A stretch of 64,000 nt of DNA from Punica granatum. Taxonomy: Eukaryota > Streptophyta > Magnoliopsida > Myrtales > Lythraceae. The notes under the pieces are model-generated. The model saw only the letters and a list, made by a program, of their open reading frames with translations, had not been told where the DNA came from and ran no database searches. Shown piece after piece: positions 10,969 to 23,135 of the stretch (position 1 is the first letter of the stretch; the number at the start of each line of letters is the position of its first letter). A program made the translations under genes and the position numbers. The stretch is taken from positions 5,642,001 through 5,706,000 of the forward strand of contig NC_045131.1 of the NCBI RefSeq assembly GCF_007655135.1, read 5' to 3'.

Positions 10969-13412
10969 TCAGACCAGAGGAGGATATTGCTTGGCCTGCT
11001 GTCGGACTCTCCTCTTGTACTCAGCTGCATCCTGCAAAATCAACACTAAGGCTTTTAGTTAATCCATCAAAATTGAAATAACAGTAAGTTGCAAACTTAT
11101 TTGACATACTAAGCAGAGTCAGCTGAAGCATTTGATTGTAGCAGAGACTACAATAATGTATGATTATAGAGGAAAACAGTTATGTATGGAAAATGTAATA
11201 CCTGGATGAACAGTTGATACCCTTCAGTCTGAGCAGGATCAGCAGGATTTGGCTGATCTAGCAAGTCCTGAATGCCCACAAGAATTTGCTTCACTGTTAT
11301 TGCTGGTCTCCAACCCTGCAGATATGCCGAGTGCCAGGTTAAATAAGCCTACAGAAGAATATCTATACTGTAGATATACCACACTCGGTGAAGTTGGAGA
11401 ACCCAAATGCTACTTACACTATCCTCATTAAGAATTGATAAGCATACAGTTCCAGAAGGATACACATTCGGGTGGAAGAACCCTTGAGGAAATTTACACT
11501 TCGGAGGTTTACTGGGGTAATCTTCGCTGAAGTGGAGTGTGAGTGGGAAATATCCTCCCTCCCAGTCAGTCTGCAATAGCAGTTATCATAATTAGGTCCA
11601 TCAAGATCAAGGTTCCCTAAAACCAACATTCTGTATGTGGCTACATCTGAACAAAATGCAGCATGTGCAATATAGCACGCAAAATGCAAAAAGAACACAG
11701 CATATGTAGGATCAAGTACGGCCCTAGGAGCTGAACATACTGAAAGTTAAATGCCGATGCAAGCCATTCATCAAAGTAGAGAAAGAACAATGAAAAACTA
11801 CAAACAACTTAAAATAGAACAAAATATGGCAAACAATAAAATGAAAAAAGAAATAACTATGTGCCTAGGGCATGTGATTGAAAAGGTACCAATCTCTACC
11901 ATCTAAGGGAGTGAATAGCGCAATATTTGTAATCTACAAGTCCGAGTTTGGGAATAGGGATTCAGAATGTGTTTGAGTTTCCAAATTTGAACAAAATTCT
12001 AACCTAAGCAGAAGTTCCACGTTTCTTCATTAAAGTAATATTTTTTTCTAGTTAATACACATCTCCCATAGGGGTAAGGGTATCACAACGAACTACTCCA
12101 TCATGCCTCATATCAAACATTTTAGTGCAGAACATCCACATAAAACAGATCACATGCCTCAAAAAACAGAAAAAAGGAACCCTACTACAAAAACAGACAG
12201 CATAAATCTATTTCAACTAGGCATGTAGGAGGCATGTGCACTACCAATGACATGCCTCGGTCAACCAGTGCAGATCATGCCTAGGCACAAGTTGAGACCT
12301 TCACAATAACCGGAACGAATAGGCCAAGCACCAACTACCCAGTAAGGAGGACCCACTATTAGCCTCTAATCTCTGTACTGTATTTCATTAAATCCAGAAG
12401 TATCACCAAAATCAGTGACCTGCATTAGACTAACCAAACAGTTGCACATTCAATAGTAGCATAAAACAAATACACATTTCAGGTGAGATTTAGACTGAGA
12501 AAACATATTGTAAAACCAAAAACTAAAAATTTGAGCTGGAAACCATGTCCAGGACACCATCCTATTTGATATTAAGAAAAATCAACACGAAAGAAATCAG
12601 TTTAGACAAGCAAGGACCAAATGAGCAACACCAGGCCTCATGCATGCGAGATGATTCATAGAATTCATTATCCTTATCACGGTTGCAAATTGATCTTATC
12701 CTAGTTCTGGCTGCCAAATTTGTTATAAAATATACAACTCGCTGGATGTAAGTGAAATTACCATCAAACTCGCGCACTAGTCAATTTTTCAGCTTAGTCT
12801 TCCAGAAAGCATAGATATGTAGCTGAAAAGTTAATCTTTTTGCGTAGTTACAACCCTGAACTTGCTTGCTAGGTGAACTCTAGCTATCTTACTCGGACCG
12901 CATCATCAATCTAACACCGATCCGGCGAACTTCTTTGCAATAATTAGCAGTTACAGACACAAAGAAGAAGCAATTTTACAACAAAAATTCAACCCAAATG
13001 AAAGTTCATCAAGCAGATACCAATCAAATCGAGCCGAAATGATACGCATAATCAAGAAGTGAGGAAGTGAGGCGACTTACCCCAGCTTTACCAGGGATAG
13101 TGCAATGCCAAATCATCAAATTCACGGTACCGTCAGGCAGAGTCTCCGGCTTCGCCACAAAACCCTAACCAACACACACGAGACAGAAGCACGGTGTCAC
13201 CAAAACCAATCGATGAAATATCCAATCAGCACGGCAAACCGAAGCAGCATAACCATCAAGCAACAGAATTCAGAAAAAAAAAAAAAAAAAAACAAAACCA
13301 CTTCGCACACAGACACACAGAGAATTGGAAGGGGGATTGCACGGACATGGGGATGGTTCTTGCGCCAAGCCTTCCTCTCCTCGGCGAGGCGGCCACGGGC
13401 GATGCCTGACAT
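10969..13412 (-). CDS. SCE1: SUMO-conjugating enzyme SCE1 (UBC9)
   Basis: This is the E2 enzyme of SUMOylation: it takes SUMO from the SAE1/SAE2 activating enzyme onto its catalytic cysteine and passes it to substrate lysines, alone or with the E3 ligases SIZ1 or MMS21. Coding exons (complement): 13347-13412, 13081-13164, 11418-11570, 11202-11315, 10969-11031. All junctions are GT-AG and the total is 159 residues, against about 160 in the family. It begins [16 protein letters not shown] and has the HPN motif (83-85) before the catalytic cysteine, Cys93, in [11 protein letters not shown]. It ends QYPPLV. The second intron is about 1.5 kb. A (GA)n tract sits 22 nt upstream of the ATG on the coding strand. 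No truncation or missing catalytic residue is seen. Neighbours are transposons, with no operon-like context. Confidence 0.97.
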
Positions 13413-13432
13413 GCTTCTGTCTCGACGACCTT

Positions 13433-13433
<1 letters not shown>

Positions 13434-13464
<31 letters not shown>
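13434..13464. repeat. (CT)n/(GA)n microsatellite in the SCE1 5' leader
   Basis: About 31 bp of perfect dinucleotide repeat. It reads GA on the coding strand and ends 22 nt before the SCE1 start codon, so it lies in the 5' untranslated leader. GA repeats are known binding sites for plant BPC (GAGA-binding) factors; any role here is inference. Confidence 0.9.
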
Positions 13465-13466
<2 letters not shown>

Positions 13467-15484
13467 ATCGAAGACTTGGCGAGGGCGGAGGGAAATGCGA
13501 AGCTCGCCTCGTCGTTTTTAATGATGGCGGACGGTCCCTTCGTCCTCCTTCCACCACCACTCCCCCATTTTGACCAGAATTGACTCCTCGAATTCCAGCT
13601 ATCGGACGGTCCACGTTTGATCTGATGCGTGGTGGGGCTATGCGTGGGAAAGCACGGAATTATTCCTCTCTTTTCCGGGATTGACTTTGGGATAAAAGTC
13701 TATATTTTATCTTATTTTATGTATTTCTATTTTTTTTTGTGATTAATCATAGCGTTGAAACCACGCCACCATTTGCCGTCACGTGATCAACGCCTGAAGA
13801 CGAAGGTTGGCTCTTGAACCCCACTTTCAGGTTGGGCCAAGGCCCATAATCGGCCCATCTTCTCCACTGGGCCGTTGACTCGCGTGGTGATCGAAATCTG
13901 CGATAATAATCCTCGGCTCTCAAGATTGAACCTGTTCCGAACACACCGACCATGGTCGCCCGATGTTCGGAATTCGACCGAGTTGGATTGAATCGTTGAA
14001 TGTTTCATTCCTCGATTTAATGACTGCTGTTTTGAAGGCAGATCAGATCATAATATCAACCGTGAATGTATATGGATAACAATTCATCTTTTATTTCACT
14101 ATCTCTCGATGCAACATTGAATATGTATCAGAATGCGTCACTTATAGTTGGTGGATTGCTTGAGTAGCATTTATACGAGTTCGAACACCTTTGGAAATAG
14201 TATCTCTATCTAACTTGATCGAAGACTCATATTGTCATGGCTTAACTACAACCCAAGGATAATCTTTTCGAGGTTTTGTATATGTTTCATATGCTAATAG
14301 GGTAGATTAATTCGATTATCTTCTATAAAGGCAATCGATTATGTGTGCATGATATACACAAGCATAATTAGTGGCTGTATATGAAATTAATCTCTCTCCT
14401 AGTCATTTGGCTATGATTTTTTTTTTGGGTGATTTTTTTTGGGGGTGAATTCTGGCTATAATTTATTTAATCATCATTACACACAGCGATTTACGTGTTT
14501 AGATATTATACTTTCACTTGTCCCATATTTCTTCTGTAATAATATTTATATGTAATAATTTTTTCAACTTGGGGGACAATGTGTATGGTGAATTAATTTT
14601 GTTCTAATTCAAAAATTCAATAGCGAGCATAATCTTGCACGTTCATTCGAACTAATCATCAATAGCTTATTTTAATCGGAATGTCAATTCATCATCCACA
14701 TTTCAGTAAACTGTCGGTCGACTAATTAATTTAGTCGGAAATTATTGAAAAAATAAGACACTCGCAACGCAAATGTATCCTTCCACATTCGAGTACACAT
14801 CCAATGCAGTAATACTCATTCTACTATAAAATTAAGAGATTCAAAAATCTAATTTTCGTCGACAGCATTTTCAATATCCTTGACTTCCCCTTACACTATC
14901 CCTGCCAAGCTATAGACACTATGGACCTCATGCCCCGTCACAGTTTATGACAAAAAATCCTTTCGGGGGACTCGTAGGGGTTTAATTTGATTTACAACCT
15001 TTTTTTTCTTGTGTGATAGAATCGAAAAACCATCGAACTTATTTAAACGAGTATTTTCTTATAGGAATAGATAATCTAATATTTAAAAGATTAGTTTTTA
15101 GTAGAAAAGGGGGCTCTAATATGTTGCCCTAATCAAGTACTAGCCAATGTAAACTATTCGATAATTATTATGAGAAGTTAAATATGAATTCGATAATTGA
15201 AATCAATTTGTAATTTATATGATTATATAAGAAATACTATTCTTTGTAAACTTTAATATGAAAAATTTCATAGTCATGCTGGACCATAGAAATTCAAGAG
15301 TTCATAAGCAAAAAATTCATGTAAAATATTATATAGACATAATATTGATTATCAATCTAATTTATAGACAAATTTTAATATCCTAAAAGTTAAAAATTCT
15401 TAACTTAGTTAATAAAAGAATAAAAATCATAACGTCTATAAAATTTACAATGACTTATTTGTTGGTATTTTATTCTCACTCGCA
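13465..15484. other. SCE1 upstream region and intergenic DNA
   Basis: The first few hundred bases are GC-richer and probably hold the SCE1 promoter. Beyond about 14000 the DNA is AT-rich with no supportable gene. Confidence 0.5.
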
Positions 15485-15493
15485 TTTTATATA

Positions 15494-15858
15494 GGGCAAA
15501 TTACAAAAAAAAAAAACTCAAGTTTTGTAAAATGTCTCAGTTTTGTCCTAAATTTTATTTTGTAACAAAAAAAATCATAAGTTTTCTAAAATGTCTCAAA
15601 AATGACATCCGTTTCTAACTTCCGTCAATTTTTGCCTACGTGTGACCTACGTGAACTGTTAAAGGGACCCACTAACCTACGTGTGACCTACGTGGACTGT
15701 TAAAGGGACCCACCATCAACAGCAAAAATTGATGGAAGTTATAACGGAGGTCATTGTTGAGACATTTTAGAAAACTTATGGTTTTTTTGGTACAAAACAA
15801 AATTTAGGACAAAATTGAGACATTTTATAAAATTTGAGTTTTTTTTTGTAATTTACCC
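15494..15858. mobile_element. MULE-type MITE, 365 bp, perfect 9-bp duplication
   Basis: TTTTATATA flanks it at 15485-15493 and 15859-15867. The arms are about 140-bp inverted repeats beginning GGGCAAATTACA on the left and GGGTAAATTACA read inward from the right, with shared AAAATGTCTCA and TAAGTTTTCTAAAATGTCTC blocks. The loop between the arms contains a 41-bp tandem duplication starting at 15635 and 15676 (CCTACGTGTGACCTACGTG plus a GACCCAC end). Nine-bp duplications and long TIRs point to the Mutator superfamily. Confidence 0.85.
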
Positions 15859-15867
15859 TTTTATATA

Positions 15868-16628
15868 TTAAGTTTTGTGCATATAAAATGGGCCAATAAT
15901 TTCGATGAGAGAGTCACTTATTGAACCTTTATAAGACTAACAATGATTTTTAAATTTAATTAAATAAGTTTCAATATAATTATGAATATTTATTTACTAA
16001 TGAAATAATAATAGATGATTAGAGTCCTCCTTTAATATTTCATTGAATTTATTTATTATTATTATTATTATTATTTAATTTATGTATAAATTATATTTAC
16101 TTTCTATGTATATAAGGATATTTATGCTCTTAACCATACGAAATCTTTCAAATCCCATAATTATTATATGAATTAAATTATAAGAAGGAAAAAAATTTAA
16201 ACCTAAAAGTGATACATTTTTTTCATATGTATTTATTTTCTAATTATAATTAGAGCAAATGTGTAGAATTACATAAAATAAAAAAGTGAATTATATTTCG
16301 CTAATATAAAAATTTAAATAAACTAATAAACATAGAATTTTTATATATCCAAAGAAATATATAATCACTTGTCTACCGATAATTACTAAAAATAATTACC
16401 AAAATAGGGTTTTCATATATATATATATATGTATGTATAAATATTTCCAAAACATATATATATATATATATCCTGAATGTATATATATTTATTTTATTAT
16501 TTTATTATTTTATTATTTATTTTTTTGATAAACATTTTATTATGTGAGTTAATTTTATATATATTTACGTTTATGCCAATTTTTAATGCATTTGTTTTCA
16601 AGTATATATATATATATATATACACACA
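15868..16628. other. AT-rich intergenic DNA with ATT and TA microsatellites
   Basis: ATT repeats near 16050-16075 and TA repeats near 16408-16430, 16455-16472 and 16605-16621. No gene. Confidence 0.5.
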
Positions 16629-18303
16629 CTAGATTTTTTTTGCCCATGCATTGCAAGAGACTTTTACAACAAATATATTTTTATTAACATAATTCAAACT
16701 TAATTGTTTTAGTTAAATTTCATGAAAAGATATTCCTTTTTTCTATAGTATATAATACTAATTATATCCAAATATCTTTAAAAAAAAAGTTGGACAAGCA
16801 AAAGAAAAATAGAGGTGTAATGTTGTCAAAATGACCATTTTTTCAATTCGATAAAACAATTAGTAACTATAACTTTTTTCATTGCACTTGCTTTCTTGTA
16901 ATCTTTTGTTATCATGGATAATCTCTTCAGATGTTGATCTCTTTGTTGTACTCTACAATATTATTTTAATTGAAATTTTTGACGAGTTATAAAAACAAAA
17001 AGAGTTTTGAGGATAATTTTTATTTTTTAAAAAAATCAAATTTCACTATATGTTGTGCTATTCTTAGTCAAACCTCATACATTAAATTTTGTGAATTTGA
17101 ATAATTTTAGCTAAAATGAATCAATTATATGCATTTGAGATTTACTTAATTGAACATTTATAAGATTTGCAATTGTTTTAAATAATTATGTAAGAAATAT
17201 TAAATTCATATAATTATATATTTTCTTTATTTTCCTAAGAATACAAATATTTATTTACTATCGAAATAACAATAATGGTTCAAACTAATGTATTATTCAT
17301 TTTCATATTTACTACCGTTATTTATTATAATATGTCTTATTAACTAATTTTTATTTGACATATTAATCTATGAATTAGAATACGTTTACTGTCATATCCC
17401 ATTTATTAACAACATTGGCAATTATATTTCCATTGAATTGGCATTGCATAAAAATACTATTATGAGACTATTTAATGCAAACAATCGCTAGACTTTATCT
17501 TTTATAGCCTATTTATTAGCGTTGGGAGGTAGAAATTAATATTTTTTATAATCATATTTAACAATTTAAATTATTGACGGTAATTTATTTCTTTACATAT
17601 ATATATATATAATATCTCTCCACTAAGACATATTGACCATAAGGCATGTATATACTCTAATCCATTAATTGTAGTCAAGTTTATATATCTAGATATATAT
17701 GAAGTTAGATGAAATTTATAAAAGTTTAGCTAAAATGACTCAATTACTTTCATGAGAGATCAAAGTATATATTTATTTTAATTAAATCGCATACAATTAT
17801 TTATGTTTCGAGTATAATTTAATGAGATTATTTTTATATTTTTTGGGTATACATGTGTTTTAATTGTATATATATGTACAATTACATCACTCTTTATTTG
17901 CATTTATTTCATGTAAATATGTCATTAATATAGTATTTATTTTCTTTGAGATAGTATTTTTCGATCACGAATATTATTTTCATGTAAATATATCATTAAT
18001 ATAGTATTAATTTCCTTTGAGGTAGTATTTTCTACTCTTGAATATTATTTATACATTTACCTTTATGATCTTCTAATATTTAAAAAAAATAAAATTTTAA
18101 CCCTATTTAATGTGTGGAATACAATTTTACATATATATTTCGTGTAAATATATCATTAATATAGTATTTATTTTCTTTGAGGTAGTATTTTCAGATCTTG
18201 AATATTATTTACATATTTACTTTTATGACCTTATAATATTTAAAAAATTACCTTTTTAACCTATTTAATGTGTGGGATACAATTATATATATATATATAT
18301 AGA
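16629..18303 (-). mobile_element. Helitron-type element, about 1.7 kb, non-autonomous
   Basis: On the minus strand the 3' end is CTAG followed by T (plus 16629-16632), preceded by a decayed GC-rich hairpin (the TGCCCATGCATTGCAAGAG region). The 5' end is A|TC at 18303, followed by TATATAT and TTGTATCCCACAC. The 5' part closely matches the element at 30483-31076. The interior has three copies of a unit with the blocks TCATTAATATAGTATTTATT and TTTGAGGTAGTATTTTC (starting near 17917, 17987 and 18147). Known: Helitrons make no target duplication, insert between A and T, begin TC and end in a hairpin plus CTRR. No RepHel gene is present. Confidence 0.6.
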
Positions 18304-18605
18304 TTCGTGAGACCTCTTGATTTTACTTACCCTGCAATGTACGATATACAAACAATACTTAAAGAAAAGGATAAATTCTGCATATATCCTCTATAATTTA
18401 GTAAAATGGCCAGCGCACTACCCCGCTTTAAAAATATAACACCAACCTCCTAATTTTGGTGATTTGGCAGCTTTTCGTGTCACCAAGTCATCATATCTAT
18501 GCTGACGTGGTTTTCTAGTTTTTTTTTTTTAATTTGAAAACAAATAAAATGTAAAAAAAAAAAGAGACAAATTTGAAAAAAAAAATGAAGAAGCATTAAT
18601 ATTCG
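18304..18605. other. Unassigned AT-rich stretch
   Basis: It contains a phrase with GACGTGG and poly(A)/poly(T) runs typical of non-autonomous DNA transposon ends. A matching partner end was not established. Confidence 0.4.
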
Positions 18606-19057
18606 TGTTACGATCTGGCCCCAGTAACTTGTTAATGAGCTAAACCACCGGCCCAAAAGTTTAAGTTACTAGTAATCCCATAAGTTGCTTCTTATATATT
18701 ATTCATTAACCCTTTTTCCCATGGGATTGGAGTGTTACAATGTCCCCCACTCAAAAACTTGATGTCATTGTTAAGCTACTCAAACAAATCCTATCTAGAC
18801 TCAAGATACTTCATTAAACATGTAGGATTCTAGAGGTGACTCTTACTGTTCAAGAGGTGGCTCTCATCATAGTCCATTGTGTGTAGCAATTTGCCTGCAT
18901 AGTACTTAGTTCTCACACTTCCGGCTGGTCACTGCTATGATAAAGCCCAACCATCAACCTAAAAGCTTAAATTCAAGTTATTAGTAATCTCATAAGTCAT
19001 TTCCCATATATCACTCACAAACCCCTTTTCCCATCGGTTTGGAATTGGGGCGTTACA
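18606..19057 (-). mobile_element. Degenerate miniature LTR element (TRIM-like)
   Basis: Two related terminal segments, 18606-18739 and about 18933-19057, share AAAGYTTAA, TAGTAATCYCATAAG, ATATAT, AACCCYTTTTCCCAT and end GTTACA. On the minus strand each begins TGTAAC. A purine-rich tract (plus complement of 18740-18752, reading GAGTGGGGGACAT) abuts the downstream repeat, as a polypurine tract should. The repeats differ by roughly a quarter of positions, with indels. I see neither a clear primer-binding site nor a 5-bp duplication, so this is an old or rearranged copy. Confidence 0.5.
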
Positions 19058-20265
19058 ATCAAGAGGGGAGGCGAGGCAGTGGCTCGCTTGTGAGACTTCC
19101 CTCGGGCAAGGTTGCATACGACTATGAAGGTGTCCTTATGTGAGCCACCACTGTCCCGATTTGCCTCCCCCAAAGAGAGAGATGGAGGCAAATCGATACA
19201 ATAGCAGTTTGTTGGAGGCCACCTCCCCTCTCACAAGTCGCCAGTGGCACCTATAGTTGTAGGCGACCTCGCCTAGGGTGATGGTGACCTCTAACTAGCT
19301 ACTAGCAAGGGGGGTTTGGTTTTATTTTTTTACATTTACTTCTTTTAAATTTATAAAAGAAAATAGAAAATGTCATTATAATGTATTTGATGACACGATG
19401 ACTGTTAAGCTACATTTCATCGTAATTAGGGGTTACCGTCATATTTTTATGCTAAGAATGCATATGATATTTCATTAAACTTTGACATATACGTAGAATT
19501 AATTATTCATCAAATCAAACTAATTAAAACAACTTATCTATATATATATATATATATACACACACTTTAAGTCTATTTTTTTTCTGATATATATATATAT
19601 GTGTGTGTATGTGTGTAGCCATAGACATATTAATTCCATGTTGAATATATAGAACTACTTCCCACCTAATGCTGAAACCGTCCGACTACAAAAAGTACTT
19701 ATAGTAGCTTAGCTAGTTAGAACATCATTTTGCAAAGACTTTTTCGTGGGTTAGTTATTAATTCTTCATTGATTATATACTGTCTCACGTCATTGCTAAT
19801 CTTACTTAACCTCTGTCTAATCAATAGAAAGTGCAATGCTGCTATTCTTTGGATAAAATTAATGACTCGTTACTTTAGGTCACTACATCATTTTGTAGTT
19901 AGACTGGTCGATTTTGGCTATTTTTGAGGACTATAAATAAATCATGTTTACCCTGAGAACTTGGCACAAAAAGTTATGATTTGCACACGATGATTAGACA
20001 GGATATAAGCGTTCAATATATACGAGCGTCCGGCATCATGGCCAACTTTGAAGTTCATCCTTTCTTATATTTTTCAATTCTGAATTAGAATTTTATTTTT
20101 GCTCGAGACAGTAAGTATTAGGTCAAATTTGTCGAATCATATAGATACAATTAAGGACCCTATACTAATTTAATAATTCCCATAACTACCAACGGTGGAA
20201 AGTTTGGGTTCTTTCCACCAGTAATTACCAAAACCAAAGAAACAACGCTTAAAGATGCTAGATAC
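19058..20265. other. Intergenic with repeat debris
   Basis: GC-rich repeat-like DNA to about 19310, then AT-rich DNA with TA/TG microsatellites (19540-19620). No supportable gene. Confidence 0.45.
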
Positions 20266-20455
20266 CAACGGGAGTTGATTCAAGTAGTTTAGTATTTATT
20301 TCGGTTAAATAAAATCTCGAGTTCGGGCCATTGTAAATTCAGAAGATTCAAGCTGAGAGAGCTCTACCATTTGGCGGGCCGACTTGGCTCGACCGAAATA
20401 GTCGATGTCCAATTAGACTTTTGAATACCAGATCCACGCTGAAAAAAAGCTATTA
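20266..20455 (+). mobile_element. SINE-like repeat, second family, copy 1
   Basis: Aligns with 51398-51585 and 62790-62970. All three share GTTGATTCAA near the start, a B-box-like GAGTTCG or equivalent about 60 bp on, a GAGAGCTYTACC-like block, GGGCCGACTTG and an ATTAGACTTYTGRATACC-like end, followed by an A run here. The tRNA-like head and A tail suggest a SINE. Confidence 0.55.
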
Positions 20456-20696
20456 TAAGATAAGATTAAAAATGACTGTCTGTTACACCGGAATCCATTG
20501 CGCATTTGGTATAAAATAACATTAAAAATGACTGTCTATTACATATGATAAGATAAGATTGTGCTCAACTACCCCCAGATAACAATTTCTAGAAGATTAA
20601 TATGTCGATAATTAACTTCAGAATATCAGATTGGTTATAAAATTAAATATACATATATATATGTTGCAGCGTGCAGTACATGGTCTTTAAAAGGTG

Positions 20697-20840
20697 TTCA
20701 AGAGGTATAGTGCAGTAACGCATGCTCTTACCTAGTAATTAAAAGGTCCCAGATTCAATACTCATGTGAGATCACTTATGCTCCTTTATTAGATATTTCG
20801 AAATTTCATTTCATTGTCTTAGATTCATGAACTTCTCTAG
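20697..20840 (+). mobile_element. Diverged SINE, same family as 1851-2039
   Basis: GTATAGTGCAGTAACGCATG matches the A-box region, and GGTCCCAGATTCAATACTC the B-box region, of the SINE at 1851-2039, in the same order and spacing. No tail or duplication is retained. Confidence 0.5.
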
Positions 20841-22546
20841 TTTTAATCATACACTATCGATAAATATTTATATGATATCTATAATATAGGGAAGTAAACC
20901 ATTTTCTCATGATCTTGAAATCCACTCGAGTTCAAGCTGATCCTATAGAGTTAGAAAATTTGTGTTCATTCGAACAGCGGAGCGACAGAGCCGTTGCTTA
21001 ATTTGAACATGTGATGTCATATATGCATTATTTCGGGGCGTGCAAAATCACTGTCGGTTCATCGGATCAATTATTTGCAAATACTATATTCATGTCTAAG
21101 CAAGCAAGCAACCTCATATACACACATATAACCATATATATATATATATGTATGTATGTATCTCTGAATCATCGAACAATTAATGAGATGAAAATAAAGT
21201 CTCTCCTTGCCAAGTGTAAGCTCATGTTTAATTGGTCAATGCGTGTTACTTCTGGCAATGGGGAATCTTGCTAGCATTCTTGGTAACTAGTCCCTCTCAG
21301 AGGCCACCCAGCTTAAGAGTGAAAAATTGAAAATCATTTAATAATAAACACACAAAATAATTACATATTTTACTTTAAAAAAAAAAAGAACCATCTATAA
21401 AATATTATATGGCCATAGGGTTTCTTGTGGAACGGAGACCAAATGGAGAAGGAAAAGCGACTTCTTGCTTGTAATTAGTTATATGGTCAATCGTAAACTA
21501 TATATGCACACACACATATATATATATATATGTGTGTATTACGTCAATATTTGCCTTGTAATCACTAATCACCCTCTCCCACCGGCTCCGGTCCACCCAC
21601 CCATATTAATGTATTGTATTTTTTCTTCGAGCTCGTTAATATGGGGCCCTCAGTATATAAGATGAAAAGCGCGATGACTCCACCGCTCTTCTGCATCGTG
21701 ATTGACTGCCCGAGTCGATTTCATATTAATATGTACTAAAGTAAGACCGATACAAAAATATAGTGACGTCATTAATTTTCTTGTTAATTTGTCTCTACTG
21801 CATTAACTAGAGATTCGAAACGTAATTGTTTCCATTTGGACTGCTATACATTTTTCACTGTAAAAACCAGAAAAAAAAGGTCATATATGGCTCGGCTCAC
21901 TTTATAAAATTATTAATTAGCGTCAATTGATCATTGAGGAAAAATAATTAATATTGCATAATCTTCTATACAATCTATTTCAATAGTTTTTTTCTCATGA
22001 ATCTTGAGGATTCATTAATAACATGAAAAGATTACGAGATATGAGTTCATGACAAAAAAACTCAAGAAATTGAAATTACAAGATCATAAAATTCGAGTCC
22101 TCTTGAACATACTACATTTGAAGATTTTAAGTTGAAAGAAAAAGCAAACAGTGTAATCATAGATACAAGGTAGTAGCATGAAATTTCGATCGGAACCCTC
22201 TACTGTCACACATGAACCCCGAGAAAATCAAAGAAGGTTCTCAAGCCATAATCCATGTAGAACTCAGCCATCTAGAATTGATGTTCAGAAAAGACATCGG
22301 CAATAGAGCAAAGCAAAGGGGGTTTTGAGCCATACTCAAGTGCCAAGAACCCTTCACGGAACCATGTCGACAGATAGAACCAGAGCCTAGGCAGGGGAGG
22401 GCCGTTGACCAATCCGACATGCCGAGGAGGACACTAGGCTACCGACCAATCTGGCGGGCCGGGGAAGGCTGTCAGTCAATTCAGCAAGGTCAAACCAAGT
22501 ACCGCTAAGCAAACCCCAGTCAGCTTAAACCAACGACCACATCGAG
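20841..22546. other. Intergenic, no gene recognised
   Basis: TA/TG microsatellites lie at 21120-21165 and 21505-21540. From about 22180 to 22546 the base composition becomes GC-rich and repetitive (repeated GACCAATC and CCGACC words), like the internal part of an unidentified transposon into which the TRIM inserted. Confidence 0.45.
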
Positions 22547-23130
22547 TGTAAAATACCCACTTGGACTTATACGGACTTGAGCCCATCTGCAACCCAAAAG
22601 CTTAAGCTGATAGATTATTGGACCCAAGTTTCATATAAGCTTGTGGTTTCTTTCTCAATTTTTCGATGTAGGACAACATATCTCAACACTCGCCCTCACG
22701 TGACAACGTGTGGTCCAACACGTACCACGTGCCTTAAACACCCGCCCTTAACAACTGACCCGAGCCGGGCATCCTCTTCCGTGCTCAGGCAAGGGGGGAC
22801 AAATGCCAAACTAGCATCGAGCTCCACACTCGGCCTTAACTAGAGGTGCACCTTTAGCTACCTCGGAACTGGACTGGACCACTCTTGGGCCTGATTAACA
22901 TTAGGCGCACTCTTAACTACCTCGAAATCGAATCTGGCGTGGTGTGAGCCCACATGAGTGCGGGGAAACATAACCCGCTCTGATACCATGTAAAATACCC
23001 ACTTGGGTCTATACGGACTTGAGCCCATCTGTAACCCAAAAGCTTAAGCTGATAGGTTACTGGACCCAAGTTTCATATAAGCTTGTAGTTTATTTCTCAA
23101 TTTTTCGATGTGGGATAACATATCTCAACA
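22547..23130 (-). mobile_element. TRIM (terminal-repeat retrotransposon in miniature), complete
   Basis: Two 142-bp direct repeats, 22547-22688 and 22989-23130, differ at about 10 positions (roughly 93% identity). Both run TG to CA on the plus strand and so on the minus strand too. The 5-bp duplication TCGAG flanks the element (22542-22546 and 23131-23135). Directly inside the right repeat, plus 22977-22988 is the complement of TGGTATCAGAGC, the standard initiator-tRNA-Met primer-binding site, so the element is on the minus strand. A purine-rich GTGAGGGCGAG adjoins the other repeat as a polypurine tract. Only about 300 bp lie between the repeats, with no gag or pol. It therefore depended on proteins supplied in trans. 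Confidence 0.92.
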
Positions 23131-23135
23131 TCGAG

